Origin: Bacteroides caecimuris
GTDB lineage: Bacteria; Bacteroidota; Bacteroidia; Bacteroidales; Bacteroidaceae
Length of the DNA: 64,000 nt
Direction of reading: 5' to 3'
NCBI RefSeq assembly: GCF_001688725.2
Contig: NZ_CP015401.2
Span: 620,001 to 684,000, forward strand
Each line of letters starts with the position of its first letter. The stretch's first letter is position 1. The translations under genes and the position numbers were made by a program. Under the pieces are notes generated by a model. The model made no database searches. It was not told the origin of the DNA and was given only the letters and a program-made list of their open reading frames with translations. This document shows positions 26,056 through 34,430 of the stretch, in pieces.

Positions 26056-27465
26056 ATGAATATTCGTATCATAACCATTGCTTCGTTGCTGATAGCTTTG
26101 CCTGTCAGCGCACAGAAAAAGAAAACTGTAGTGAATGACTCAAACACGCCTTTGCATTTATTGCAACCTGCTTATCAGGGCACGTATGGTGATTTGACAC
26201 CGGAACAGGTAAAGAAAGAGGTAGACCGTGTGTTTGCTTATATAGATAAGGAGACTCCCGCCCGTGTGGTAGACAAGAATACGGGTAAAGTGATTACCAA
26301 CTATACAACGATGGGAGAGGAGGCACAACTGGAGCGTGGAGCTTTCCGTTTGGCAAGTTATGAATGGGGAGTGACCTACTCTGCCTTGATAGCGGCATCC
26401 GAAGCTACGGGCGATACACGCTATATGGATTATGTACAGAATCGTTTTCGTTTTCTGGCCGAAGTAGCACCGCATTTCAAGCGTGTTTATAAAGAAAAGG
26501 GGACAACGGACCCGCAATTGCTTCAAATCCTCACTCCGCACGCACTGGATGATGCGGGAGCCGTATGCGCAGCGATGGTGAAAGTCCGTTTGAAAGATCC
26601 CTCGCTTCCTGTGGATGAACTGATACGTAATTATTTTGATTTCATCATTAATAAAGAGTATCGTTTGGCAGATGGAACTTTTGCACGTAACCGTCCGCAA
26701 CATAACACTCTTTGGCTGGATGATATGTTTATGGGTATTCCGGCAGTAGCACAAATGAGTTATTATGACAAGGAGCAAAAAGATAAATATCTGGCAGAAG
26801 CAGTGAGACAATTCCTGCAATTTGCCGACCGTATGTTTATCCCCGAAAAAGGACTGTATCGTCACGGATGGGTGGAAAGCAGTAGCGATCATCCTGCTTT
26901 TTGTTGGGCGCGCGCCAACGGTTGGGCTATGTTGACGGCTTGCGAACTGCTCGACGTTCTACCGGAAGACTATCCTCAACGTGCGAAAGTGATGGATTAT
27001 TTCCGGGCTCATGTACGTGGAGTGACAGCCTTGCAAAGCGGAGAAGGACTTTGGCACCAATTGCTCGACCGGAATGATTCTTACCTGGAAACTTCCGCTA
27101 CTGCAATATATGTATACTGTCTGGCACACGCCATCAATAAAGGATGGATTGACGCCATTGCTTACGGACCGGTTGCTCATCTGGGATGGCATGCCGTAGC
27201 CGGCAAGATAAATGCGGAGGGGCAAGTGGAAGGAACCTGTGTCGGTACGGGAATGGCTTTCGACCCCGCTTTTTACTATTACCGTCCGGTTAATGTATAT
27301 GCGGCACATGGTTACGGACCGGTTCTTTGGGCAGGTGCGGAAATGATTCGCCTGTTGAAAAATCAATATCCGCAGATGAATGACAGTGCCGTTCAATACT
27401 ACCAGGTGAAACAAAAGACGACAGCACCTATTTTTGCTATCGACACGGAAGAAAAGAAAGATTAA
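26056..27465 (+). CDS. Unsaturated galacturonyl hydrolase, GH88/GH105-type, larger form
   Basis: A 469-residue secreted protein, signal peptide MNIRIITIASLLIALPVSAQ. Barrel motifs are RLASYEWGVTYSALIAASE, TPHALDDAGAVCAAMVKV, TLWLDDMFMGIP with Asp222/Asp223 at the expected catalytic spot, WARANGWAMLTACELL and YLETSATAIYVYCLA. It belongs to the GH105/GH88 clan but is clearly different from the 379-residue GH105 upstream, which suggests a different substrate such as another chain length or linkage. It starts 3 bp after the PL11 stop, so lyase and hydrolase are translated together. A C-terminal extension after about 420 carries no recognised domain. Confidence 0.9.
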   Translation: MNIRIITIASLLIALPVSAQKKKTVVNDSNTPLHLLQPAYQGTYGDLTPEQVKKEVDRVFAYIDKETPARVVDKNTGKVITNYTTMGEEAQLERGAFRLASYEWGVTYSALIAASEATGDTRYMDYVQNRFRFLAEVAPHFKRVYKEKGTTDPQLLQILTPHALDDAGAVCAAMVKVRLKDPSLPVDELIRNYFDFIINKEYRLADGTFARNRPQHNTLWLDDMFMGIPAVAQMSYYDKEQKDKYLAEAVRQFLQFADRMFIPEKGLYRHGWVESSSDHPAFCWARANGWAMLTACELLDVLPEDYPQRAKVMDYFRAHVRGVTALQSGEGLWHQLLDRNDSYLETSATAIYVYCLAHAINKGWIDAIAYGPVAHLGWHAVAGKINAEGQVEGTCVGTGMAFDPAFYYYRPVNVYAAHGYGPVLWAGAEMIRLLKNQYPQMNDSAVQYYQVKQKTTAPIFAIDTEEKKD

Positions 27466-27483
27466 CTTTAATAGATTGAAACT

Positions 27484-27798
27484 ATGAAACGAGAAGCATT
27501 TAAAATGTATTTGAAACCCGGATGTGAAGCCGAATATGAAAAAAGACATGCTGCCATCTGGCCCGAATTGAAAGCACTGCTTTCACAGAATGGAGTGTCG
27601 GACTATTCGATTTATTGGGATAAGGAAACAAATATCCTGTTTGCTTTCCAAAAAACGGAAGGAGAAGCAGGTTCGCAGGATTTAGGCAATACGGAAATCG
27701 TACAGAAATGGTGGGACTATATGGCGGATATTATGGAAGTGAATCCGGACAACTCACCAGTATCCATTCCTTTGCCGGAAGTGTTCCACATGGATTGA
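27484..27798 (+). CDS. rhaM: L-rhamnose mutarotase
   Basis: A 104-residue cytoplasmic protein, the normal length for RhaM. Key residues line up with the E. coli enzyme: His22 in KRHAAIWPE, Tyr41 in DYSIYWD and Trp76-Trp77 in VQKWWDYMADIM. It interconverts the alpha and beta anomers of L-rhamnose, supplying the form used by rhamnose isomerase. It is the third gene after PL11 and GH105 (18 bp gap), so the operon couples backbone cutting to use of the released rhamnose. The remaining rhamnose catabolic genes are not in the window. Confidence 0.95.
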   Translation: MKREAFKMYLKPGCEAEYEKRHAAIWPELKALLSQNGVSDYSIYWDKETNILFAFQKTEGEAGSQDLGNTEIVQKWWDYMADIMEVNPDNSPVSIPLPEVFHMD

Positions 27799-27824
27799 GT
27801 TTTCAGTAATTCTATCAGTCTGTA

Positions 27825-27907
27825 ATTATTTAGACGCGGATTACACGAATGACACAGATTTAAGAATAAAAAATCCGCGTCATTCGTGTAATCCGCGTCT
27901 AAATAAT
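27825..27907. repeat. 29-bp perfect inverted repeat between rhaM and the HTCS gene
   Basis: The arms at 27825-27853 and 27879-27907 are exact reverse complements containing GACGCGGATTACACG; the spacer is 25 nt and includes a further AATCCGC copy. I recall similar GACGCGGATTA elements dispersed in Bacteroides genomes, so this is probably an interspersed repeat that doubles as the terminator of the rhaM operon. Confidence 0.8.
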
Positions 27908-27960
27908 GGTAGTGATTGCTCTTTAGCATATCCGCTTCCTACTATTTAATGGAGTGTTTC

Positions 27961-27992
27961 TTTTATTATCTCAACTATCTTGATTATTTTTG
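27961..27992 (+). promoter_or_regulatory. Promoter of the HTCS gene
   Basis: TTTT (27961-27964), 20 bp, TATTTTTG (27985-27992); predicted start near 27999, about 25 bp before the chosen ATG at 28024. No TTTGTAC box is present, in keeping with constitutive low-level regulator expression. Confidence 0.6.
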
Positions 27993-28023
27993 TCCAACAT
28001 TTATTATTAATCTTGGAATCTTT

Positions 28024-31000
28024 ATGACGCAAAGACACCTTTTAGTTTTCACTTTCCTTGTTAGCTTTGTACTGAATGCCTATAGTGCAATAGAGCTTCG
28101 TTCTACACAAATGAGAACTAGTGACGGTCTTCCCAACAACTCTATCCGATACATCTATCAGGATAGCAAAGGCTTTTTGTGGCTGGCTACCTTGAACGGA
28201 TTAAGTCGTTATGATGGCAACTCTTTCCTGACCTTTCGTCCGGAAGCCGGAGATAAAGTGTCTTTGGCCGACAACCGGATTTACGATCTCACAGAAGATA
28301 AAGATGGTTTTTTATGGATTTCCACTACACCTGAACTATATAGCTGCTATGATTTGCAACGTGCCCGTTTTGTTGATTACACGGGTTGCGGCGAGTTAAG
28401 GCAGAATTACTCTACTGTATTTGTTACAGCCAACGGAGACGTATGGTTATCGCATCAAGGCAATGGTTGCCGACGTATGGTGCATCAGAAAAACGGAGAA
28501 ATGACATCCACCGTATTCAGGACAGAACGTGGAAACCTGCCGGACAACCGGGTGAAATTCGTGAATGAAGATGCCAGCGGACGTATCTGGATAGGCACTC
28601 AATGCGGACTGGTTTCTGTCTCCAACGGACAATATCGGATAGAAGACCGGTTGATTCATTTCACTTCTTCTCTGGCTTATAAGGATGACATGTATTTCCT
28701 TACGGCAGATGGAGACATTTATTGTTACCATTCGGCTACGCAGAAGATGAAAAAGCTGGCTGCCCTTTCAACCGTTGCAGGGCAGACGTCACCTACCGGA
28801 AATTTCTTGTTGAAAGATAAATGGATGATTCTGACTACGACCGGAGTATATACATATAATTTTACGACTGGAGAAGTAGCCGCTGATCCTCGTCTGAATA
28901 TTAAAAAGGGCGAACTGATTCGCGACAACCACGGAGACTATTGGATATACAATCATACAGGACGCCTCACCTACGTGGTTGCCGCAACCGGTGAAAGTAA
29001 AGATTTCCAGTTGATCCCTCAAGATAAGATCAGCTACATCGACTTCGAACGTTATCATATCGTACATGATTCCCGCGGAATCATCTGGATTTCTACCTAT
29101 GGGAATGGGCTTTTTGCTTATAACACAGCCGAAGATAAACTGGAACATTTCGTTGCCAACATCAACGATCAAAGTCATATCAGTTCGGATTTCCTGCAAT
29201 ATGTCATGGAAGATCGTGCCGGTGGCATCTGGGTAGCTTCGGAATATTCGGGCTTATCCCGCATTTCAGTGTTGAATGAAGGAACTTCCCGCATCTATCC
29301 CGAGTCCCGTGAACTGTTCGACCGTTCGAATACCATCCGTATGTTGACCAAGATGTCTAATGGCGATATTTGTGTAGGTACGCGTAAAGGCGGACTTTAT
29401 ACCTTTGACGCGAATCTTCAGTCGAAAATGACAAATCAATATTTCCATTCCAATATTTATGCAATCGCTGAAGATCGTCAGGGACGGATGTGGACAGGAA
29501 CCCGTGGTAATGGATTGAGGGTGGGAGATACATGGTATTATAATACTCCGTCCGACCCGACTTCATTGTCGGATAATAACGTTTTTGCTATTTATCGCGA
29601 TCGCAAAGACCGTATGTGGGTGGGTACATTCGGCGGAGGGCTCGAATTGGCTGAACCTACTTCTGACGGGAAATATAAATTCCGGCATTTCTTCCAGCAA
29701 ACGTTCGGAATGAGGATGGTGCGTGTGATAGAAGAAGATGAAAGCGGAATGGTATGGGTAGGCACCGGTGAGGGGATTTGTATCTTTCATCCGGACTCAC
29801 TGATTGCAGATGGTGATAATTATCATCTCTTCAGTTATACAAACGGAAAATTTTGCAGTAATGAAATCAAATGTATCTATCGTGATACGAAAGGACGTAT
29901 GTGGATTGGTACTTCCGGTTCGGGACTGAACCTCTGTACGCCGCAGGACGACTATCGTTCATTGAAATATGAGCATTACGGAACTTCCGAAGGGTTGGTC
30001 AACGATGTGATCCAGTCTGTTTTGGGAGATAGAAAAGGAAACCTTTGGGTAGCGACTGAATATGGAATTTCCAAGTTCACCCCGTCCACCCGTTCTTTTG
30101 AGAACTATTTCTTTTCTTCCTATACTTTAGGTAATGTGTATAGCGAGAATAGTGCCTGTATGCGTGAAGACGGGAAACTGCTTTTTGGTACAAACTATGG
30201 ATTAATTGTGATTGACCCTGAAAAGATACAAGATAGTGAAACGTTTTCTCCGGTTGTTTTCACTGATTTGTACGTCAATGGGACCCAGATGAATCCGCAG
30301 ATGGAGGATTCTCCTTTAAAACAGTCTCTTGCTTATTCGGATGAAATTACGCTGAAATATTTTCAAAACTCATTCCTGATAGATTTCTCTACTTTCGACT
30401 ATTCGGATAGCGGACATACGAAATATATGTATTGGCTGGAAAACTATGACCAGGGATGGAGTGCTCCTTCTCCACTGAATTTCGCTTCCTTTAAGTACCT
30501 GAATCCGGGGACCTACATACTTCATGTCAAGTCCAGCAATGGATCGGGTATATGGAACGACAGTGAAACTACACTGAAGATTGTAATCGTCCCGCCGTTT
30601 TGGAAGACTACTTGGGCAATGTTGTGCTATGTGCTGTTATTGATGGTAGCCTTGTATTTTGCCTTCCGCATCGTCCGGAACTTTAATGGTTTGCGTAACC
30701 GCATTAACGTAGAAAAGCAACTGACTGAATATAAGTTGGTCTTTTTCACCAATATTTCTCATGAATTCCGTACTCCGCTTACCCTAATCCAGGGAGCTTT
30801 GGAGAAAATCCAGCGTGTCACGGATATTCCGCGCGAATTGATATATCCTCTGAAAACAATGGATAAGAGTACGCAACGTATGTTGAGGCTCATCAACCAG
30901 TTATTGGAATTCAGAAAGATGCAGAATAATAAACTGGCGCTTTCTTTAGAGGAAACAGATGTCATCTCTTTCCTTTATGAAATATTCTTGAGCTTCGGCG

Positions 31001-32304
31001 ACGTGGCGGAACAGAAGAATATGAACTTCCGTTTCTTGCCTTCGGTGCCATCTTATAAGATGTTTATTGATAAAGGTAATTTGGATAAGGTGACTTATAA
31101 CCTGCTTTCAAATGCATTTAAATATACTCCTTCCAACGGAACGATTATTCTTTCGGTGAATGTGGACGAAGGGAAACAAACATTGCAGATTCAGGTTTCG
31201 GATACGGGAGTAGGGATTCCTAAAGAGAAACAGAACGAATTGTTCAAGCGGTTTATGCAGAGTAATTTCTCCGGTGACAGTATTGGGGTCGGCCTGCATT
31301 TGAGTCATGAACTGGTGCAGGTGCATAAAGGTACGATTGAGTATAAAGACAATGAAGGTGGCGGTTCTGTATTTACCGTATGTATTCCGACAGATAAGAC
31401 GGTGTATTCGGAGAAAGATTTCCTTGTTCCGGGCAACGTATTGTTGAAAGAGGCAGACGGTCACGCACATCATTTGTTACAGCTTTCGGAAGAGCTTCCA
31501 GACCCGGAAAAGATGGCTGCTCCTTTGAATAAACGGAAAGTGCTGATTATTGAAGATGATAATGATATTCGTGAGTTTCTACGGGAAGAAATCGGCGCAT
31601 ACTTTGAAGTGGAAGTGGCTGCCGATGGCACGTCCGGATTTGAAAAGGCCCGTACGTATGATGCTGATTTGATTATCTGTGATGTTCTGATGCCGGGTAT
31701 GACCGGATTTGAAGTGACCAGGAAACTAAAAACAGATTTTGATACGAGTCATATTCCCATTATTCTTCTGACCGCGTTGAACTCACCGGAAAAGCATCTG
31801 GAAGGAATTGAGGCAGGTGCGGATGCATACATCGCCAAACCATTCAGCGTTAAACTGTTGTTGGCGCGTGTATTCCGTTTGATCGAACAGCGTGATAAAT
31901 TGCGTGAGAAGTTCTCCAACGAACCGGGTATTGTGCGTTCGGCTATGTGTACTACCGACCGGGATAAAGAATTTGCAGACCGATTGGCTGCCATTCTCGA
32001 ACAAAATCTTGCCCGCCCGGAATTTTCTATTGACGAGTTTGCGCAGCTTATGAAGTTGGGACGAACCGTCTTTTATCGGAAATTACGCGGCGTAACAGGA
32101 TATTCGCCTAATGAATATTTGCGTGTGGTGCGAATGAAGAAAGCGGCGGAGTTGTTGCTGTCAGAAGATAATCTGACGGTTGCGGAAGTCTCTTACAAGG
32201 TAGGCATCAGTGATCCTTTTTATTTCAGCAAATGCTTTAAAGCACAGTTTGGGGTAGCACCATCGGTTTATCAGCGTGGTGTGAATAATGAGATTGAGAG
32301 TTGA
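28024..32304 (+). CDS. Hybrid two-component system regulator (HTCS) of the RG-I locus
   Basis: A 1,426-residue one-protein sensor/regulator. The start at 28024 gives the signal MTQRHLLVFTFLVSFVLNAYS. Residues about 25-740 form two seven-bladed Reg_prop propellers (repeats such as QDSKGFLWLATLNGLSRY and GRMWIGTSGSGLNL), followed by a Y_Y_Y domain, a membrane helix (about 863-883) and a histidine kinase with His913 in SHEFRTP, NLLSNAFKYTP, DTGVGIP and GVGLHL. Next come a receiver with acceptor Asp1220 (IICDVLMPG) and AKPF, and an AraC-type DNA-binding domain (about 1,335-1,420). In Bacteroides such proteins bind a specific oligosaccharide in the periplasm and activate the neighbouring PUL. The candidate operator is the TTTGTAC box. 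Confidence 0.95.
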   Translation: MTQRHLLVFTFLVSFVLNAYSAIELRSTQMRTSDGLPNNSIRYIYQDSKGFLWLATLNGLSRYDGNSFLTFRPEAGDKVSLADNRIYDLTEDKDGFLWISTTPELYSCYDLQRARFVDYTGCGELRQNYSTVFVTANGDVWLSHQGNGCRRMVHQKNGEMTSTVFRTERGNLPDNRVKFVNEDASGRIWIGTQCGLVSVSNGQYRIEDRLIHFTSSLAYKDDMYFLTADGDIYCYHSATQKMKKLAALSTVAGQTSPTGNFLLKDKWMILTTTGVYTYNFTTGEVAADPRLNIKKGELIRDNHGDYWIYNHTGRLTYVVAATGESKDFQLIPQDKISYIDFERYHIVHDSRGIIWISTYGNGLFAYNTAEDKLEHFVANINDQSHISSDFLQYVMEDRAGGIWVASEYSGLSRISVLNEGTSRIYPESRELFDRSNTIRMLTKMSNGDICVGTRKGGLYTFDANLQSKMTNQYFHSNIYAIAEDRQGRMWTGTRGNGLRVGDTWYYNTPSDPTSLSDNNVFAIYRDRKDRMWVGTFGGGLELAEPTSDGKYKFRHFFQQTFGMRMVRVIEEDESGMVWVGTGEGICIFHPDSLIADGDNYHLFSYTNGKFCSNEIKCIYRDTKGRMWIGTSGSGLNLCTPQDDYRSLKYEHYGTSEGLVNDVIQSVLGDRKGNLWVATEYGISKFTPSTRSFENYFFSSYTLGNVYSENSACMREDGKLLFGTNYGLIVIDPEKIQDSETFSPVVFTDLYVNGTQMNPQMEDSPLKQSLAYSDEITLKYFQNSFLIDFSTFDYSDSGHTKYMYWLENYDQGWSAPSPLNFASFKYLNPGTYILHVKSSNGSGIWNDSETTLKIVIVPPFWKTTWAMLCYVLLLMVALYFAFRIVRNFNGLRNRINVEKQLTEYKLVFFTNISHEFRTPLTLIQGALEKIQRVTDIPRELIYPLKTMDKSTQRMLRLINQLLEFRKMQNNKLALSLEETDVISFLYEIFLSFGDVAEQKNMNFRFLPSVPSYKMFIDKGNLDKVTYNLLSNAFKYTPSNGTIILSVNVDEGKQTLQIQVSDTGVGIPKEKQNELFKRFMQSNFSGDSIGVGLHLSHELVQVHKGTIEYKDNEGGGSVFTVCIPTDKTVYSEKDFLVPGNVLLKEADGHAHHLLQLSEELPDPEKMAAPLNKRKVLIIEDDNDIREFLREEIGAYFEVEVAADGTSGFEKARTYDADLIICDVLMPGMTGFEVTRKLKTDFDTSHIPIILLTALNSPEKHLEGIEAGADAYIAKPFSVKLLLARVFRLIEQRDKLREKFSNEPGIVRSAMCTTDRDKEFADRLAAILEQNLARPEFSIDEFAQLMKLGRTVFYRKLRGVTGYSPNEYLRVVRMKKAAELLLSEDNLTVAEVSYKVGISDPFYFSKCFKAQFGVAPSVYQRGVNNEIES

Positions 32305-32309
32305 TTAGC

Positions 32310-32353
32310 AAAATCCCCTTGTGTCTCTCAAAACATTGATACAAGGGGATTTT
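32310..32353. terminator. Bidirectional terminator between HTCS and PL11
   Basis: AAAATCCCCTTGT (32310-32322) pairs perfectly with ACAAGGGGATTTT (32341-32353), leaving A/T runs on both sides. It serves the convergent HTCS (+) and PL11 (-) genes. Confidence 0.88.
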
Positions 32354-32377
32354 GTTGCAGATAATCAGATTTTGATT

Positions 32378-34282
32378 TTATTTGGCGAATTGATATCCTC
32401 TAAAAGTACCTTTCATCTTTATAAGGTCCGGTCCGAAATAGAATCCCGGTTGTGTTGGCTGGTTATAGCCTACATTTTGGGTAGCGATACTGATTCTGTA
32501 TATCGGTTCTTCAAGGAAGGTGTGGAATCTGTATTCGGTCGGGATAGTTGATACGTAGAGTCGGAGAGAAGCGTTGTCCTCGGAGCGTACGAGTACTTCT
32601 TCCCGCCAGTCGCCTATAATGTCACCTTGTAGACAAGGATTCGATTTCGTTCCATTGTTGAAAAGAGTTCCTGTGAATTTGACAAGCGGAACAAACTTTT
32701 TATTTTCCCAGTCGTATTTAATAATCATGTTTCTATCCAGTAGTTCGCGCAATAGGTCTCCATCCCACCAGACAGCCATATTGGTCGGCATTTTTCTCAT
32801 TTTAGGGGCTATGATTTCTCCTTTTACGTTTCGAATTCCTTGTGAATCTCCTGACCACATTTCCACACCCGGATGAGTCGGGTCAATGTCGGCGGCCATA
32901 CAACGTCCTACATCTGTATTGCTTTTTAGCTGCAACAACACTTCTCCCGTTGCAGCATCTCTATAAGTGGAGCCGTCACGTTTGTTTTCGTGGCAGTCCC
33001 ACACTTGCAGACCTTTTCGTGAAGGGTCAAAATGTGTCAGGTGGATGGCGTCTCCATGTCCCATTCGGGTAGAGTAGAGTCCTTTGCCGTTGTGATCGAT
33101 AGCACAGGAACCGTAAATGATTTCGTCGCATCCATCATCATCCACATCGCCTACACGCAGATTGTGGTTTCCTTGTCCGGCGTACTGCTCGCATCCGGGA
33201 TGGTTGCTGTCGAATACCCAACGGTTCTTCAGTTCTTTTCCGTTCCAGTCGAAGGCAGCCAGAACAGTACGCGTGTAGTAGCCTCGACACATAACGACAC
33301 TTGGGTGTACTCCGTCAAGGTAGGCTACACAAGCCAGGAAGCGATCACTTCGGTTACCTTTTGCGTCTCCCCAGTCGGCAACGTTGCCGCGGGCGGGGAT
33401 ATAGTCAATGGTATGTAAGGCTTCACCGGTGTCTCCTGAAAAAACAGTCAGATATTCTTTGCCTTTCAGAATACGTCCTTGCTTCATCATTTGATTCCTG
33501 CTTGGGTCAAAGGTACCGGCTTCTCGATAGTCTGCATCGGCATTTCCAATTACTTTTCCTTTTCCGTCCACTGTTCCGTCGGCAGTCCGCATCACTACTT
33601 CCGCTTTGTCGTCGCCATCCAGATCGTATACCATGAATTGAGTATAATGAGCTCCTGCACGTATATTTTTACCCAGGTTGATACGCCATAGTTGTTCTCC
33701 GTTTATTCGGTAACAGTCGATGTATACTTCGCCTGTATAGCCTTCGTGTGCATTGTCGTGTGAATTGCTGGGATCCCATTTGAGGATAATTTCGTATTCA
33801 CCGTCACCGTCTACGTCACCGATGGAAGCATCATTGGGACTGTACGTGTAGGTATCACCTGCTGGAGTTACTCCGTCTGCCGGTTTTTGCAAGGGAATTT
33901 CCAGATAGCCGAGAGGCGCGTTTCCCGGAAGTGTGTATGTACCGTCAATGTGATGCGTCTCCTTTCCTTTTAGAACAGGACGCACTTCGTAAACAGCCGT
34001 TTTCTGACTGTTGTTCTTATCACGGAACAGGGTGCTGACTGTGATGGGAGTGTCTGTCAGTTTCTTTCCGTCTCTGTACACATTGAAACCGGTCTGTATC
34101 GGATCGGAAGAAAGATACCTCCACGAAACGATTACTTCTGAAGGGTTTTCGCGAATGGCAACTACGCCGCGGTTTAGTTTCTCCCGTTGTAACTTTGAGT
34201 AGTTATAACCAGGTTGTGCTGTCATTGTTGCAACAGGCAGTAACATGAATATGCACGATAGATAAATTGCAATTCTTCTCAT
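32378..34282 (-). CDS. Rhamnogalacturonan lyase, PL11 family
   Basis: A 634-residue protein from the ATG ending at 34282, chosen because MRRIAIYLSCIFMLLPVATMTAQ is a signal peptide. It is nearly collinear with the PL11 at 24211: NRGVVAIRENPSEVIVSWRYL, GDVDGDGEYEIILKW, YDLDGDDKAEVVMRTADG, GQGNHNLRVGDVDDDG, GRCMAADIDPTHPG, YNQPTQPGFYFGPDL. It differs by an insert near residues 270-285 (FDPSRNQMMKQGRIL). Probably a periplasmic lyase acting on RG-I oligosaccharides, perhaps of different length or decoration from its paralogue. It has its own promoter with the TTTGTAC box and converges on the HTCS gene. Confidence 0.93.
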   Translation of the reverse strand: MRRIAIYLSCIFMLLPVATMTAQPGYNYSKLQREKLNRGVVAIRENPSEVIVSWRYLSSDPIQTGFNVYRDGKKLTDTPITVSTLFRDKNNSQKTAVYEVRPVLKGKETHHIDGTYTLPGNAPLGYLEIPLQKPADGVTPAGDTYTYSPNDASIGDVDGDGEYEIILKWDPSNSHDNAHEGYTGEVYIDCYRINGEQLWRINLGKNIRAGAHYTQFMVYDLDGDDKAEVVMRTADGTVDGKGKVIGNADADYREAGTFDPSRNQMMKQGRILKGKEYLTVFSGDTGEALHTIDYIPARGNVADWGDAKGNRSDRFLACVAYLDGVHPSVVMCRGYYTRTVLAAFDWNGKELKNRWVFDSNHPGCEQYAGQGNHNLRVGDVDDDGCDEIIYGSCAIDHNGKGLYSTRMGHGDAIHLTHFDPSRKGLQVWDCHENKRDGSTYRDAATGEVLLQLKSNTDVGRCMAADIDPTHPGVEMWSGDSQGIRNVKGEIIAPKMRKMPTNMAVWWDGDLLRELLDRNMIIKYDWENKKFVPLVKFTGTLFNNGTKSNPCLQGDIIGDWREEVLVRSEDNASLRLYVSTIPTEYRFHTFLEEPIYRISIATQNVGYNQPTQPGFYFGPDLIKMKGTFRGYQFAK

Positions 34283-34324
34283 ATTTATTTTATCGGTTTG
34301 GACCTTATTATATTTATTCACTCG

Positions 34325-34370
34325 CAAAATTACTCCTTTTTAAAATGTATGAAATGGAGAAATGTACAAA
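34325..34370 (-). promoter_or_regulatory. Promoter of the minus-strand PL11 with HTCS-type box
   Basis: The minus strand has TTTGTACATTTCTCCATTTC starting at 34370 and TAATTTTG at 34325-34332, 38 bp downstream. This is the best match to the invertible promoter box (TTTGTACGATTCTGCATT). The -33 element is weak, as expected for an activator-dependent promoter. Confidence 0.72.
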
Positions 34371-34430
34371 GAGTATATATAATTGTGCACCCTTTAAAAT
34401 TAATCTTTCAGTTGATGTAAAATTCGATGT

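Noticed and set aside
27916..28023. Upstream in-frame start for the HTCS
   Set aside because: The added residues place an odd hydrophobic stretch before a clear signal peptide at 28024, and the TATTTTTG promoter element lies inside that stretch.
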